From Burkholderiales bacterium (GTDB lineage Bacteria; Pseudomonadota; Gammaproteobacteria; Burkholderiales; Burkholderiaceae_F): DNA of 64,000 nt. The DNA lies in assembly GCA_020248865.1 (NCBI GenBank), contig JADCGS010000022.1, positions 1 through 64,000 on the forward strand, written 5' to 3'. Numbering within the stretch: position 1 is the stretch's first letter; each line of letters starts with the position of its first letter. The notes under the pieces are model-generated. The model ran no database searches. It was given only the letters and a program-made list of their open reading frames with translations, and was not told where the DNA came from. Shown piece after piece: positions 7,850 to 16,592 of this stretch. Position numbers and translations under genes: made by a program.

Positions 7850-9277
7850 ATGAGCCTCAACCTCGTCGTCCTCCTGTACCTGGTCGCCAGCGTCTGCTTC
7901 ATCCAGGCGTTGAAGGGTCTGTCGCACCCGACCACCTCGCGCCTGGGCAATGCCTTCGGCATGGTCGGCATGGCCATCGCCGTGCTCACCACCGTGGCGC
8001 TGATCTACAAGCTGGCGCCGCAGGTGGCCACCGTCGGCATGGGCTGGATCCTGCTGGGCCTGGTGATCGGCGGCGCGGCCGGCACCCTCATGGCCAACCG
8101 GGTGCCGATGACCAAGATGCCCGAGATGGTCGCGTTCATGCACAGCATGATCGGCCTGGCGGCGGTGTTCATCGCCATTGCCTGCGTGGCCGAGCCCTGG
8201 GCGTTCAACATCGTCGAGAAGGGCGGCGCGCTGCCGGTGGGCAACCGGATCGAGCTGTTCATCGGCGCCTTCGTCGGCGCGATCACCTTCTCCGGCTCGG
8301 TGATCGCCTTCGGCAAGCTGTCGGGCAAGTACAAGTTCCGCCTGTTCCAGGGCGCGCCGGTGGTGTTCTCGGGCCAGCACCTGCTGAACCTCGCGCTCGG
8401 CGTGGCGATGATCGGCTGCGGCATCTGGTTCGTGGCGACGCTCGACTGGCTGCCGTTCTGGCTGATGCTGGCGCTGGCCTTCGTGCTCGGGGTGCTGATC
8501 ATCATCCCGATCGGCGGCGCCGACATGCCGGTGGTGGTGTCGATGCTCAACAGCTACTCGGGCTGGGCCGCGGCCGGCATCGGTTTTTCGCTCAACAATC
8601 CGATGCTGATCATCGCCGGCTCGCTGGTGGGCTCCTCGGGCGCGATCCTGAGCTACATCATGTGCAAGGCGATGAACCGCTCGTTCATCAACGTGATCCT
8701 GGGCGGCTTCGGCCAGGAGGGCGGGCAGGTGGCAGCCGGCGACGCGCAGCAGCGGCCGGTGAAAAGCGGCTCGCCGGACGATGCGGGCTTTCTGCTCGGC
8801 AACGCCGACAGCGTGATCATCGTGCCGGGCTACGGCCTGGCGGTGGCGCGCGCCCAGCATCCGCTCAAGGAGCTGGCCGACAAGCTCATCCGCAAGGGCA
8901 TCAAGGTCCGGTACGCGATCCACCCGGTGGCCGGCCGCATGCCCGGCCACATGAACGTGCTGCTGGCCGAGGCCGAGGTGCCGTACGACCAGGTGCACGA
9001 GATGGAGGACATCAACCCGGACTTCGCGGACACCGATGTGGTGCTCGTGCTCGGCGCCAACGACGTGGTGAACCCGGCGGCGAAGGACCCCAAGAGCCCG
9101 ATCGCCGGCATGCCGATCCTGGAGGCCTACAAGGCGCGCCAGATCATCGTCAACAAGCGCTCGATGGCGGCCGGCTACGCGGGCCTGGACAACGACCTGT
9201 TCTACATGGACAAGACGATGATGGTCTTCGGCGACGCCAAGAAGGTGGTCGAGGACATGGTCAAGGCGGTGGAGTAG
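7850..9277 (+). CDS. pntB: NAD(P) transhydrogenase subunit beta
   Basis: The 475-residue beta subunit, carrying the rest of the proton channel and the NADP(H)-binding domain III. Residues 1-270 hold eight or nine membrane helices; the C-terminal about 185 residues are soluble, with GYGLAVARAQHP, the VAGRMPGHMNVLLAEA loop and GANDVVNPAA, all family hallmarks. Full length with no frame damage. It completes the pntAA-pntAB-pntB set and is followed after 49 bp by pncA. Confidence 0.97.
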   Translation: MSLNLVVLLYLVASVCFIQALKGLSHPTTSRLGNAFGMVGMAIAVLTTVALIYKLAPQVATVGMGWILLGLVIGGAAGTLMANRVPMTKMPEMVAFMHSMIGLAAVFIAIACVAEPWAFNIVEKGGALPVGNRIELFIGAFVGAITFSGSVIAFGKLSGKYKFRLFQGAPVVFSGQHLLNLALGVAMIGCGIWFVATLDWLPFWLMLALAFVLGVLIIIPIGGADMPVVVSMLNSYSGWAAAGIGFSLNNPMLIIAGSLVGSSGAILSYIMCKAMNRSFINVILGGFGQEGGQVAAGDAQQRPVKSGSPDDAGFLLGNADSVIIVPGYGLAVARAQHPLKELADKLIRKGIKVRYAIHPVAGRMPGHMNVLLAEAEVPYDQVHEMEDINPDFADTDVVLVLGANDVVNPAAKDPKSPIAGMPILEAYKARQIIVNKRSMAAGYAGLDNDLFYMDKTMMVFGDAKKVVEDMVKAVE

Positions 9278-9326
9278 GTGGTGTAGGTGGAGTGGGCGGA
9301 GTAGGGCAGGCGCGGCGAGCGGGCGG

Positions 9327-9950
9327 ATGCGGTCTTCCGATTTGCTGCTGGTGGTCGACGTGCAGAACGACTTCCTGCCGGGCGGCGCGCTGGCCGTGCC
9401 CGACGGCGATGCGATCGTGCCGCTGGTCAACCGGCTGGCCGCGCGCTTTGCCAACGTCATCCTGACCCAGGACTGGCATCCGCCGGGGCACGTTTCGTTT
9501 GCCTCCGCGCACGCGGGCGGCAAGCCGTTCGACACCCTGCGCATGCCCTACGGGCCGCAGGTGCTGTGGCCCGACCACTGCGTGCAGGGCACGCGCGGGG
9601 CCGAGTTCGCCGCCGCGCTGGCGGTGCCGCACGCGCAGGCCGTGATCCGCAAGGGCTACCACCCGCACACCGACAGCTACTCGGCCTTCCTGGAAGCCGA
9701 CCGCGTCACGCCCACGGGTCTGGCCGGGATGCTGCGCGAGCGCGGCATCGAGCGCGTGTTCCTGTGCGGCCTGGCGCTCGACTTCTGCGTGGCCTGGAGC
9801 GCGCTGGACGCGCGCGGCGCGGGCTTCGAGGCGGTGGTGATGGAGGACGCCTGCCGGCCGATCGACACCGGCGGCTCGCTGCAGGCGGCGCATGCGAGCT
9901 TCGCCGCGCAGGGCGTGCAGCGGGCGCAGACCGCGGACCTGGCCGGCTGA
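9327..9950 (+). CDS. pncA: Nicotinamidase
   Basis: Hydrolyses nicotinamide to nicotinic acid and ammonia in the pyridine nucleotide salvage pathway. The 207-residue isochorismatase-fold protein has the catalytic triad D11 (VVDVQNDF), K109 (VIRKGYHP) and C154 (LALDFCV), and metal ligands in DWHPPGHVSF (D49, H51, H55) and H84. Its position just behind pntB links NAD supply with NADPH balance and suggests co-transcription; no terminator is seen in the 49-bp gap. Confidence 0.95.
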   Translation: MRSSDLLLVVDVQNDFLPGGALAVPDGDAIVPLVNRLAARFANVILTQDWHPPGHVSFASAHAGGKPFDTLRMPYGPQVLWPDHCVQGTRGAEFAAALAVPHAQAVIRKGYHPHTDSYSAFLEADRVTPTGLAGMLRERGIERVFLCGLALDFCVAWSALDARGAGFEAVVMEDACRPIDTGGSLQAAHASFAAQGVQRAQTADLAG

Positions 9951-10232
9951 GCGGCCGCGCCGCAGGGTATCTGCGCAGCTTCTGAATCACTCGTGGCGTA
10001 CGGACGAGGCCGACTCGGCGATTTTCTCCACCGCGATCCGGTCTTGCCCGGTCCGACCCGTCCAGCAGGATCGGGCCTCGATCGCGATGATCGCGCTGCG
10101 GACGGACCGCCGAGTCCTGCGGTGACCGTGCGGCATGGACGACCGGGGCGGCATCGCGCATCTCCGAACGGGTTGGCGCCGGAAGCGGCGGCAGCGGGCG
10201 CACTGTGCGCGCCGCCGGCTGACGGGGCGGTG
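9951..10232. other. Intergenic stretch without a recognisable gene
   Basis: Downstream of pncA. Reading frames here have no ribosome site, no recognisable protein and poor codon pattern. It leads into the large inverted repeat that separates the convergent ends of pncA and the HD-GYP gene. Confidence 0.6.
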
Positions 10233-10397
10233 TCAGAGGGTGAGAGGCAATCCGGCGTGCCCGAGGGGGCTGCCCAAAGCGCTCCAATCTAGGCGCAAAG
10301 CGCAGCCGTAGCCCGGGCTACGGCGAGCATTTGCAACGACGAGTGGGGCGCTTTGGGCAGTCACAGCGGGCATGTTGGATTGCCTCTGACCCTCTCA
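10233..10397. repeat. Large imperfect inverted repeat with central palindrome
   Basis: The left arm (about 10235-10286) and right arm (about 10345-10396) pair as an inverted repeat of roughly 50 bp with scattered mismatches; shared blocks include AGAGGCAATCC and CTGCCCAAAGCGC. Between them lies a perfect 20-bp palindrome, GCCGTAGCCCGGGCTACGGC (10305-10324). It lies between two convergent genes and could act as a two-way terminator or be a small non-coding mobile repeat. Confidence 0.8.
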
Positions 10398-12314
10398 GCC
10401 GATTCCGGCGGCCGAGTCACCTGCCGCGGCGCCCGTCGCGCCGGCGCCGGTCGGCGAGGCGGGCGCTGCGGCCAGCAACTGGCCGAGACGCTGGCGCACG
10501 CGCACGAACGTCGATGCGCCGGCGGCCCGCGCCAGCAGGGCGTCGAGATCCCCGCCCCCGGCCTTGAGAAGCCCGATCAGGCGGATGAGGTGCTCGGTCA
10601 GTCGCGGGTCGAACTGTTTGCCGCCGAGGTAGGCGATCTCGCTCAGCGCGATCTCGACCGGGTAGGCCGGCCGGTAGGCGCGCGGATGGGTCATCGCATC
10701 GAAGCTGTCGGCCAGGGCCACGATGCGCGCCGCCACCGGAATCGCCTCATGGGACACGTCGGCCGGGTAGCCGGTGCCGTTCCACCAGGCGTGGTGATAC
10801 AGCATGATCTCCTGTGCCATGCGCGCCTCATCGCCTTCCAGATCGCGCAACATTTCGGCGCCGACGTGCGTGTGGCGGCGCACCAGATCCCATTCGCGCT
10901 CGCGCAGGCGGCCCGGGCGCAGCAGCACGCCGTCCGGCACGGCCAGCTTGCCCAGGTCGTGCAGGCGCGCGGACAGTTCCAGCGACACGCAGAAGCCGTC
11001 GTCGTAACCGGCGGCCTCGGCCAGCAGCGCCGACAGCCGCCCGACCCGGTAGCAATGCTCGCCGCTGGGGTCTTCGCGCAGCTCCGCCACCACCGCCAGC
11101 CGCTCGATCAGCTCCATGCGCGCGCGCTTCATTTCGATCTCGGCGGCGCGCGCGCGCAGCACGCTGGCGCGCCGCTCCAGCAGGGTCTCCGGCGCCAGCC
11201 GCGGCGGATGCCCCAGCGCCAGCCGCTGCAGGTGCCTGCTCTGGCGCACGCGCAGCGCATCCTGCTGCGCCGTGCGCGTGTGCACGACCAGCTCGCGCAG
11301 CACGATCATCGCCTTGTCGGGTTCGTTGGCGCGCTCGTAGGCCAGCGCGAGCGCATTCAGCGCGTCGCGCAGCGTCACGCTGTTCTGCGTCCGCGCGCGC
11401 GCCAGCGCCTGCTCGATGCGCGACAGGCCGAGGTCCGCCCGCCCGTCGTACACGTCCGTGAGGCCCTCGGCCAGCGCCGCCATGACCGCGGCGCGTGGCG
11501 CGCCGCAACGCGCCGCCAGTTCGCGCGCCCGCCGGCAGCGCTCCCGCGCGCGGTCAAACTGCTCGAAGTGCAGCAGAAAACGCACGTAGCGGTACTCGGC
11601 CAGCACCAGGTTGACGCTGTCCTGCAGGTTGCCCGGCCCGGCCATCACGCCGACCGCCTGCTCGGCCGAGTCGAGCCCGCGCCGATGGTCTTCCAGGTGC
11701 AGGCAGCACAGCGCAATGTTCTGAAGACAGGTCAGGCGCGCGCCGGGCCGGTCGGGCAGTTGTGTGGCCGCCGCCAGCGCACGCTCGAAGCAGCGCAGCG
11801 CCTCGTCGTACAAGGCCATGTAGACGAGCGCCACGCCGGCCGTGTTCCAGTGCGCCCACAGCGGCAGCGGCTCGCCGCCAAGCAGGGCGCTGTCCAGGCC
11901 CTCGACCGCCGCTTCGAGCGCCTGCGGCGTGTCGCCGGCCTCGTACAGCGCAATGGCCCAGGCATTGAGCGCGCGCCGCAGCAGGGCCGGCGTGCCGGCC
12001 GCCCGCGCCGCCGTCACTGCCAGCTCTGCGGCGTCGACGGCGCCCGCGCCATCCTGGCTCAGTTGCCTGAGTTGGAAAATCGCCAGCAGGCACTCGATCC
12101 GCGCTTCGGCGTGCGCACCCGCCGGCTCGGCCGCCAGCCGCTGCCAGGCGCGGTCCAGCAGCGGCGCCAGCTCGCGCCCGGGCTGACGCAGTTGCGCGTG
12201 CAGGCGGTCGCGCAGGCGCGCCAGCGCGCGCGCATCGAGCGCGGCGCCATCCGGCTCGCCGGGCGGGTCGGTCGGCGATGGTTCCGGCCGGGGTGGGCCT
12301 TGGGACTCTGACAT
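10395..12314 (-). CDS. HD-GYP domain protein with N-terminal TPR-like repeats
   Basis: Likely a cyclic-di-GMP phosphodiesterase. The C-terminal third has the HD pair at H452-D453 (ARLHDLGKL) and the GYP motif at 515-517 within NGTGYP, at the usual spacing of about 60 residues, so the metal site seems intact. The N-terminal about 380 residues are Ala/Leu/Arg-rich helical repeats with TPR-like spacing, and no membrane segment is seen, so this is a cytoplasmic enzyme with a protein-binding sensor region. The start MSESQGPPRP is chosen because upstream codons run into the divergent promoter region. 639 residues. It is divergent from the small double-glycine peptide gene across 97 bp. Confidence 0.88.
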   Translation of the reverse strand: MSESQGPPRPEPSPTDPPGEPDGAALDARALARLRDRLHAQLRQPGRELAPLLDRAWQRLAAEPAGAHAEARIECLLAIFQLRQLSQDGAGAVDAAELAVTAARAAGTPALLRRALNAWAIALYEAGDTPQALEAAVEGLDSALLGGEPLPLWAHWNTAGVALVYMALYDEALRCFERALAAATQLPDRPGARLTCLQNIALCCLHLEDHRRGLDSAEQAVGVMAGPGNLQDSVNLVLAEYRYVRFLLHFEQFDRARERCRRARELAARCGAPRAAVMAALAEGLTDVYDGRADLGLSRIEQALARARTQNSVTLRDALNALALAYERANEPDKAMIVLRELVVHTRTAQQDALRVRQSRHLQRLALGHPPRLAPETLLERRASVLRARAAEIEMKRARMELIERLAVVAELREDPSGEHCYRVGRLSALLAEAAGYDDGFCVSLELSARLHDLGKLAVPDGVLLRPGRLREREWDLVRRHTHVGAEMLRDLEGDEARMAQEIMLYHHAWWNGTGYPADVSHEAIPVAARIVALADSFDAMTHPRAYRPAYPVEIALSEIAYLGGKQFDPRLTEHLIRLIGLLKAGGGDLDALLARAAGASTFVRVRQRLGQLLAAAPASPTGAGATGAAAGDSAAGIG

Positions 12315-12411
12315 GGACGGGCAATGGTCGGCGGCGAGCAGCCCCCTACTGTGCCATGAGCCGGTGTGCGAAGACAGTCCCCGGCATCCCCTCATTCCTC
12401 CGGAGAGCACC

Positions 12412-12579
12412 ATGAACGCCGTCCATCTCGACATTGCCGCCGTCGCCGAAGCCGCGTACGGCGCGACCACCGCGGCCGCCGCCTTCACCGTGCCGGGACA
12501 GCCGCAGCCGCTTGCCGAACTGACCGTGGCCCAGCTGGAATGGGTCGGTGGCGCCGGCGCGTCGAACTCCTACTATTGA
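12412..12579 (+). CDS. 55-residue peptide with a double-glycine-type leader
   Basis: An ATG preceded by a CGGAGAG ribosome site opens a 55-codon gene. The product has an Ala-rich start and then LTVAQLEWVGG at residues 37-47. This resembles the leader consensus L-S-x2-E-L-x2-V-x-G-G, which C39-peptidase ABC exporters cut after GG. Cleavage would release only AGASNSYY (residues 48-55). No C39 exporter or modifying enzyme is in the window. It could instead be a small regulatory peptide or a conserved protein of unknown role. The gene is divergent from the HD-GYP gene. I do not recognise the family; that it is translated is likely from the ribosome site and codon pattern. Confidence 0.55.
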   Translation: MNAVHLDIAAVAEAAYGATTAAAAFTVPGQPQPLAELTVAQLEWVGGAGASNSYY

Positions 12580-13150
12580 GCACGAGCGGCGCCGCGGTCG
12601 GGTTCCGCCCGGCGGTCTTGAAGAAGATCGCAAGCCCGCGCTGACCCGGCCCCGGTGCCAAGGGTGGTGCGCCGCACGGGGGGAGGCCCTCCATCCCCGG
12701 CGGCGTGCCGACCTTCCATGACCGATCTTGCCGTCGCACGGATCGCTTCGCTCGGCGGAGAGGACGTGCGGGTCGCCTGACCCGGGGCGCGGGGCGCGGC
12801 CGGCGTGGCTGGGCGGTCGAGCGCGGACCCGGTACGGTAGTTCCGTTGCGAGAGCCGTGCGGCCGCATCACCGTCGCGGGCGATCAGCGACGCGCGCCAC
12901 GCCCACCGGTTGACGACGTCCTCCTGCTCGTGTGGAGTTGAAGCCTGGGCAGTGGGCGATGCGGCGCGGTGGCGATGGTCGCCACGCTGCGGCCATGCTC
13001 GGCGCGGTGGCGGCAGGGCCGCATGGAGCCCCGCTGCTCGGGCGCGCCATCTGCACTCCAGCCTGCGTTTTGCACCGACCGTCGCAGCCGGCCCCGGGGC
13101 GCGGCGCTGCAGCCCATACTGGCGCCGTTCACCCGATGGAGAGCGGCGCG
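12580..13150. other. 571-bp stretch without a supported gene
   Basis: Short open frames occur on both strands because of the high GC content, but none has a plausible ribosome site together with a recognisable or compositionally normal product. No tRNA, hairpin terminator or strong repeat was seen. It must contain the promoter of the DUF2807 gene. Confidence 0.5.
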
Positions 13151-13963
13151 ATGCCCCCTGACCCGACGCCCCCGACGCCCCCGACGCGCCGCTGTGCCGC
13201 CTGCCTGGGCGCTTCGTTGAAGGCCCTGGCGCTGTCGCTGCTCTGCGCCGGCGGTCTGCATGTACCGGTCGCGCTGGCCGCGACGACGTTGCAGATCGGC
13301 GACGGCAGCGGTGCGCGGATCGAAGGCTCGGGCCGGGTCGGCGAGGAGGTCCGCACGACTGCACCGTTCAGCGCCCTCACCGTGGCCGGCCCGGTCGATG
13401 TGCAGCTGAAGGCCGGCACCGCGCCCCGGGTCACCGTGCGCGCCGACGACAACCTGCTGCCGGTCATCACCACCGAGGTCATCGATCGGCGGCTGGAGGT
13501 CGGCGTCAAGCCGCAGACCCGGGCGCGCACCCGCAACAAGATGGTGGTCGTGGTGGAGTTCACCGAGCTCACCGGCATCCTGGTGCGCGGCTCGGGCGAC
13601 GTGGACGCCGACCGCATCCAGGCGGCGCTGTTCGAGATCGTGCTGCGCGGCTCGGGCGACGTGAAGATCGAGCGGCTGGAGGCCGATGCGCTGGCGCTGT
13701 CGATCACCGGCAGCGGCGACGTGACGGTCGGGGGAAGCAGCCGGGCGCTGGGCGTGGACCTCTTCGGCTCGGGCGACGTGCGGGCCGACCGGCTCGAGTC
13801 GCGGCAGGTGGCGGTACGCATTCGCGGCAGCGGCGATGCGCGCGTGCATGCGGTCGAGGTCCTGCAGGTGGAGATCTCGGGCAGCGGCGACGTGCGCTAC
13901 CGCGGCACGCCGCAAATCCAGCAGAAGATCAGCGGCTCGGGCGAGCTGCTGCCGCTGAGGTAG
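13151..13963 (+). CDS. Secreted GIN-domain (DUF2807) protein with GSGDV repeats
   Basis: 270 residues. A long basic, proline-rich N-region is followed by a hydrophobic signal core (about residues 20-42, ending VALA), so it is probably exported to the periplasm or cell surface. The body carries seven copies of a (R/T/F/S)GSGDV/E motif about 17-20 residues apart, typical of the DUF2807 head-GIN domain, which folds as a beta-solenoid with the GSGD turns stacked. Its role in adhesion or stress is not established. The ATG is chosen for its GGAGAG ribosome site seven bases upstream; an ATG 15 bases earlier is in frame. Convergent with lrgB. Confidence 0.85.
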   Translation: MPPDPTPPTPPTRRCAACLGASLKALALSLLCAGGLHVPVALAATTLQIGDGSGARIEGSGRVGEEVRTTAPFSALTVAGPVDVQLKAGTAPRVTVRADDNLLPVITTEVIDRRLEVGVKPQTRARTRNKMVVVVEFTELTGILVRGSGDVDADRIQAALFEIVLRGSGDVKIERLEADALALSITGSGDVTVGGSSRALGVDLFGSGDVRADRLESRQVAVRIRGSGDARVHAVEVLQVEISGSGDVRYRGTPQIQQKISGSGELLPLR

Positions 13964-14089
13964 GGTGGCGCGAACGCGGCTGAGCGGGCCGGTTTCCGGG
14001 TTGCGGGGCGTCCCTGGATTGCCCCGCCTCAGCGCAGCGACCTTGGCGCTGCTGCCTCAGTGCCGCCGCCTCGGCGCAGTGGCATCGGC

Positions 14090-14132
14090 GCATCGACTTC
14101 AGCGCATCGACTGGTGCATCGACTTCAGCGCA
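14090..14132. repeat. Short direct repeat at the lrgB 3' end
   Basis: GCATCGACTTCAGCGCA occurs at 14090-14106 and 14116-14132, overlapping the last codons of lrgB. The significance is unknown. Confidence 0.7.
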
Positions 14133-14898
14133 GCCACTGCAGCAGCCACGGCGCCAGCCAGGGCGCCAGCAGCGCGGTGGCCAGTGCCGTCAGCCCCATC
14201 GCCAGGCCGGCAAAGGCGCCGGCCTCGGCATTGACGATGAAGGCGCGTGCCACGCCCTGGCCGTGGGCGGCCAGGCCGATGGCAAAGCCGCGGGCCACGT
14301 AGCTCTTCACCCGCAGGGCGTTGAAGACGAAGCTGCCGAGCACCGCCCCCACCATGCCGGTGAGCACCACCATCACCGCGGTCAGCGACGGGATGCCGCC
14401 GATCTTCTCGGCCACGCCCATCGCCACCGGCGTGGTGACCGACTTGGGCGCGAGCGAGGCGAGTGTCGCGGGCGAGGCGCCGAGCAGCCAGGCGATCAGC
14501 ACGGCCGAGACGATCGCCACCACCACGCCGACCAGCAGGCCCACCGACAGCGCCAGCCAGGCGCGCTTGAGTTTGCCCGCCTGCTCGTACAGCGGCACCG
14601 CCAGCGCAACGGTGGCCGGCCCGAGCAGAAAGTGCACGAACTGCGCGCCCTCGAAGTAGCTGGCATACGGCGTGCCGGTGGCCCACAGCACCGCGACCAG
14701 CAGCACCACCGGGATGGCGACCGGGTTGACCAGCGGATTGAAGTGGCTGCGCCGGTACAGGCTGAAGCCGAGCAGGTAGGCCAGCAGCGTCAGCGTCAGC
14801 CAGAGCAGCGGCGAGGCCGACAGGTAGACCCAGATGTCGCCGACCCGCTCGCTCACGCGCCCGGCCACCGGAGCGGTCAGCGCCGGCAGCGGGCTCAT
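14125..14898 (-). CDS. lrgB: LrgB/CidB-family membrane protein, possible glycolate carrier subunit
   Basis: 257 residues, nearly all membrane: about seven or eight helices with the LrgB signatures HFLLGPATVALAVPLY and APKSVTTPVAMGVAEKIGG. LrgB proteins work with small LrgA partners; Bacillus relatives carry pyruvate, and the plant chloroplast carrier PLGG1 (an LrgA-LrgB fusion) moves glycolate and glycerate. The start overlaps lrgA by four bases, and the pair follows glcD-glcE-glcF on the same strand, which suggests glycolate or a related 2-hydroxyacid as substrate. Substrate is inference; family is secure. Confidence 0.92.
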   Translation of the reverse strand: MSPLPALTAPVAGRVSERVGDIWVYLSASPLLWLTLTLLAYLLGFSLYRRSHFNPLVNPVAIPVVLLVAVLWATGTPYASYFEGAQFVHFLLGPATVALAVPLYEQAGKLKRAWLALSVGLLVGVVVAIVSAVLIAWLLGASPATLASLAPKSVTTPVAMGVAEKIGGIPSLTAVMVVLTGMVGAVLGSFVFNALRVKSYVARGFAIGLAAHGQGVARAFIVNAEAGAFAGLAMGLTALATALLAPWLAPWLLQWLR

Positions 14899-15251
14899 TG
14901 CTCGTCCTTCGGCAGCAGCGCGCGCACGGTCAGCGCAGTGGCCGCCAGCGCGAGCACGGTGCTGACGACGATCGCCACCACGATCGCCACGCCTTCATCG
15001 GCCAGCCGATGCCAGTGCGCCATCACGCCGACGCCGGCCGGCACGAACAGCAGCGACAGGTGCTGCAGCAGGCCGAGGCTGGTCTGCCGCATCGCTTCCA
15101 GGCTGCGCGGCCGCAGCCGCAGGTACAGCAGCATCAGCACCATGCCGATCACGGGCCCGGGCACCGGCAGCCGCAGGGCATAGCTCATCACCTCGCCGAT
15201 GGTCTGGAACACCAGCAGCGTGGCGAAGGTCTGGAGGAGCGTGTTCTGCAT
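14895..15251 (-). CDS. lrgA: LrgA/CidA-family membrane protein
   Basis: 118 residues with four hydrophobic segments and the family pattern LPVPGPVIGMVLML and HLSLLFVPAGVGVM. It was once described as holin-like, but later work on relatives points to small organic acid transport together with LrgB. It lies 75 bp after glcF and overlaps lrgB by four bases, so it is probably part of one glcDEF-lrgAB transcript. Confidence 0.92.
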   Translation of the reverse strand: MQNTLLQTFATLLVFQTIGEVMSYALRLPVPGPVIGMVLMLLYLRLRPRSLEAMRQTSLGLLQHLSLLFVPAGVGVMAHWHRLADEGVAIVVAIVVSTVLALAATALTVRALLPKDEQ

Positions 15252-15326
15252 GGCAGGGCCTGGATCAAGGCGTGCGCGCCCGTGCCGGTTGGCCCAGCAG
15301 CGGATCTGCGTCGACCCGGTCGGGCA

Positions 15327-16565
15327 TCAGACCGCCTGCAGCCGCCGGTCGATCCACTCGATCCAGTGCAGCACCGGTGTGGCGGTGCCGCTGGCCAGAT
15401 GGGTGATGCAGCCGATGTTGGCCGACAGGATCACCTGCGGCTGCGCACCTTCCAGGTGGGCGAGCTTGCGGTCGCGCAGCGGGTAGGCCAGCTCGGGCTG
15501 CAGCACCGAGTAGGTGCCGGCCGAGCCGCAGCAAAGATGGCTTTCGGCGAACGGCAGCACCTCGGCGCCCAGCGACTGCAGCAGGCCCTCGACCACGCCG
15601 CGGATTTTCTGCCCGTGCTGCAGCGAGCAGGGCGGATGGAACACCACGCGCTCGGCCTCGGCGGCTGCGCGCAGCTTGCCGGCGAGCGCCTGCGCTTCTG
15701 CAGCGAGCACTTCCACGACATCGCGCGCCAGTTCGCTGACGCGGCGCGCCTTGTCGGCATACAGCGGGTCGTGGCGCAGCAGGTGGCCGTAGTCCTTGAC
15801 CTGGGTGCCGCAGCCGCTGGCGTTGATGACGATGGCCTGGGCGCCGGCTTCGATCGCCGGCCACCAGGCCTCGACGTTGCGGCGCGCATCGTCGAGGCCG
15901 CCGGCGTGGTCGTTCAGGTGGTGGCGGATGGCGCCGCAGCAGCCGGCGCGCCCCGGCCGCAGCAGTTCGATGCCGAGCGCATCGAACACGCGCGCGGTGG
16001 CGCTGTTGATGTTGGGCGCCATCGCCGGCTGCACGCAGCCTTCGAGCATCAGCATGCGGCGCGCATGGGTGCCGGTCGGCGTGGCGGGCCAGGCGCCGGC
16101 CGCCCGGCGCGGCGGCACCTTGGCCTTGAGCGGGCCCGGCAGCAGGGCGCGCACCGCCTGGCCGGCCCGCAGCGCGGGTGCAAAGGCGCGGCTGGTCAGG
16201 CCCTCCTTGAGCGCGCCGCGAACCAGCTTCTGCGCGGTGCTGCGGCCGACCTGGTCCTCGACCACCTGGCGGCCGATGTCCACCAGCCGCCCGTACTGCA
16301 CGCCCGAGGGGCAGGTGGTCTCGCAGTTGCGGCAGGTCAGGCAGCGGTCCAGGTGCAGCTGCGTCTTGGCGCTGGGGGTCTCTCCTTCCAGCACGCGCTT
16401 GATGAGATAGATGCGGCCGCGCGGGCCGTCGAGCTCGTCGCCGAGCAGCTGGTAGGTCGGGCAGGTGGCGGTGCAGAAACCGCAGTGCACGCACTTGCGC
16501 AGGATGGCATCGGCCTCCCGGCCCTCGGGCGTGTCCTTGATGAAGTCGGCGAGGGCGGTTTGCAT
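15327..16565 (-). CDS. glcF: Glycolate oxidase iron-sulfur subunit
   Basis: Passes electrons from the GlcD/GlcE flavoprotein to the quinone pool at the inner membrane face. Its 412 residues hold two 4Fe-4S motifs, C25-x2-C28-x2-C31-x3-C35-P and C75-x2-C78-x2-C81-x3-C85-P. Two cysteine-rich (CCG) domains follow, seen as EGCVQPAMAP with GCCGAIRHH, and FHPPCSLQHG with LCCGSAGTY. Full length and intact. It is separated from glcE by 98 bp containing a strong hairpin. Confidence 0.96.
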   Translation of the reverse strand: MQTALADFIKDTPEGREADAILRKCVHCGFCTATCPTYQLLGDELDGPRGRIYLIKRVLEGETPSAKTQLHLDRCLTCRNCETTCPSGVQYGRLVDIGRQVVEDQVGRSTAQKLVRGALKEGLTSRAFAPALRAGQAVRALLPGPLKAKVPPRRAAGAWPATPTGTHARRMLMLEGCVQPAMAPNINSATARVFDALGIELLRPGRAGCCGAIRHHLNDHAGGLDDARRNVEAWWPAIEAGAQAIVINASGCGTQVKDYGHLLRHDPLYADKARRVSELARDVVEVLAAEAQALAGKLRAAAEAERVVFHPPCSLQHGQKIRGVVEGLLQSLGAEVLPFAESHLCCGSAGTYSVLQPELAYPLRDRKLAHLEGAQPQVILSANIGCITHLASGTATPVLHWIEWIDRRLQAV

Positions 16566-16592
16566 GGAGGTCGGTGACGGAAGATGGATGAC

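Noticed and set aside
12705-12941. Arg-rich open frame between the small peptide and DUF2807 genes
   Set aside because: No ribosome site, skewed composition, and no recognisable similarity.
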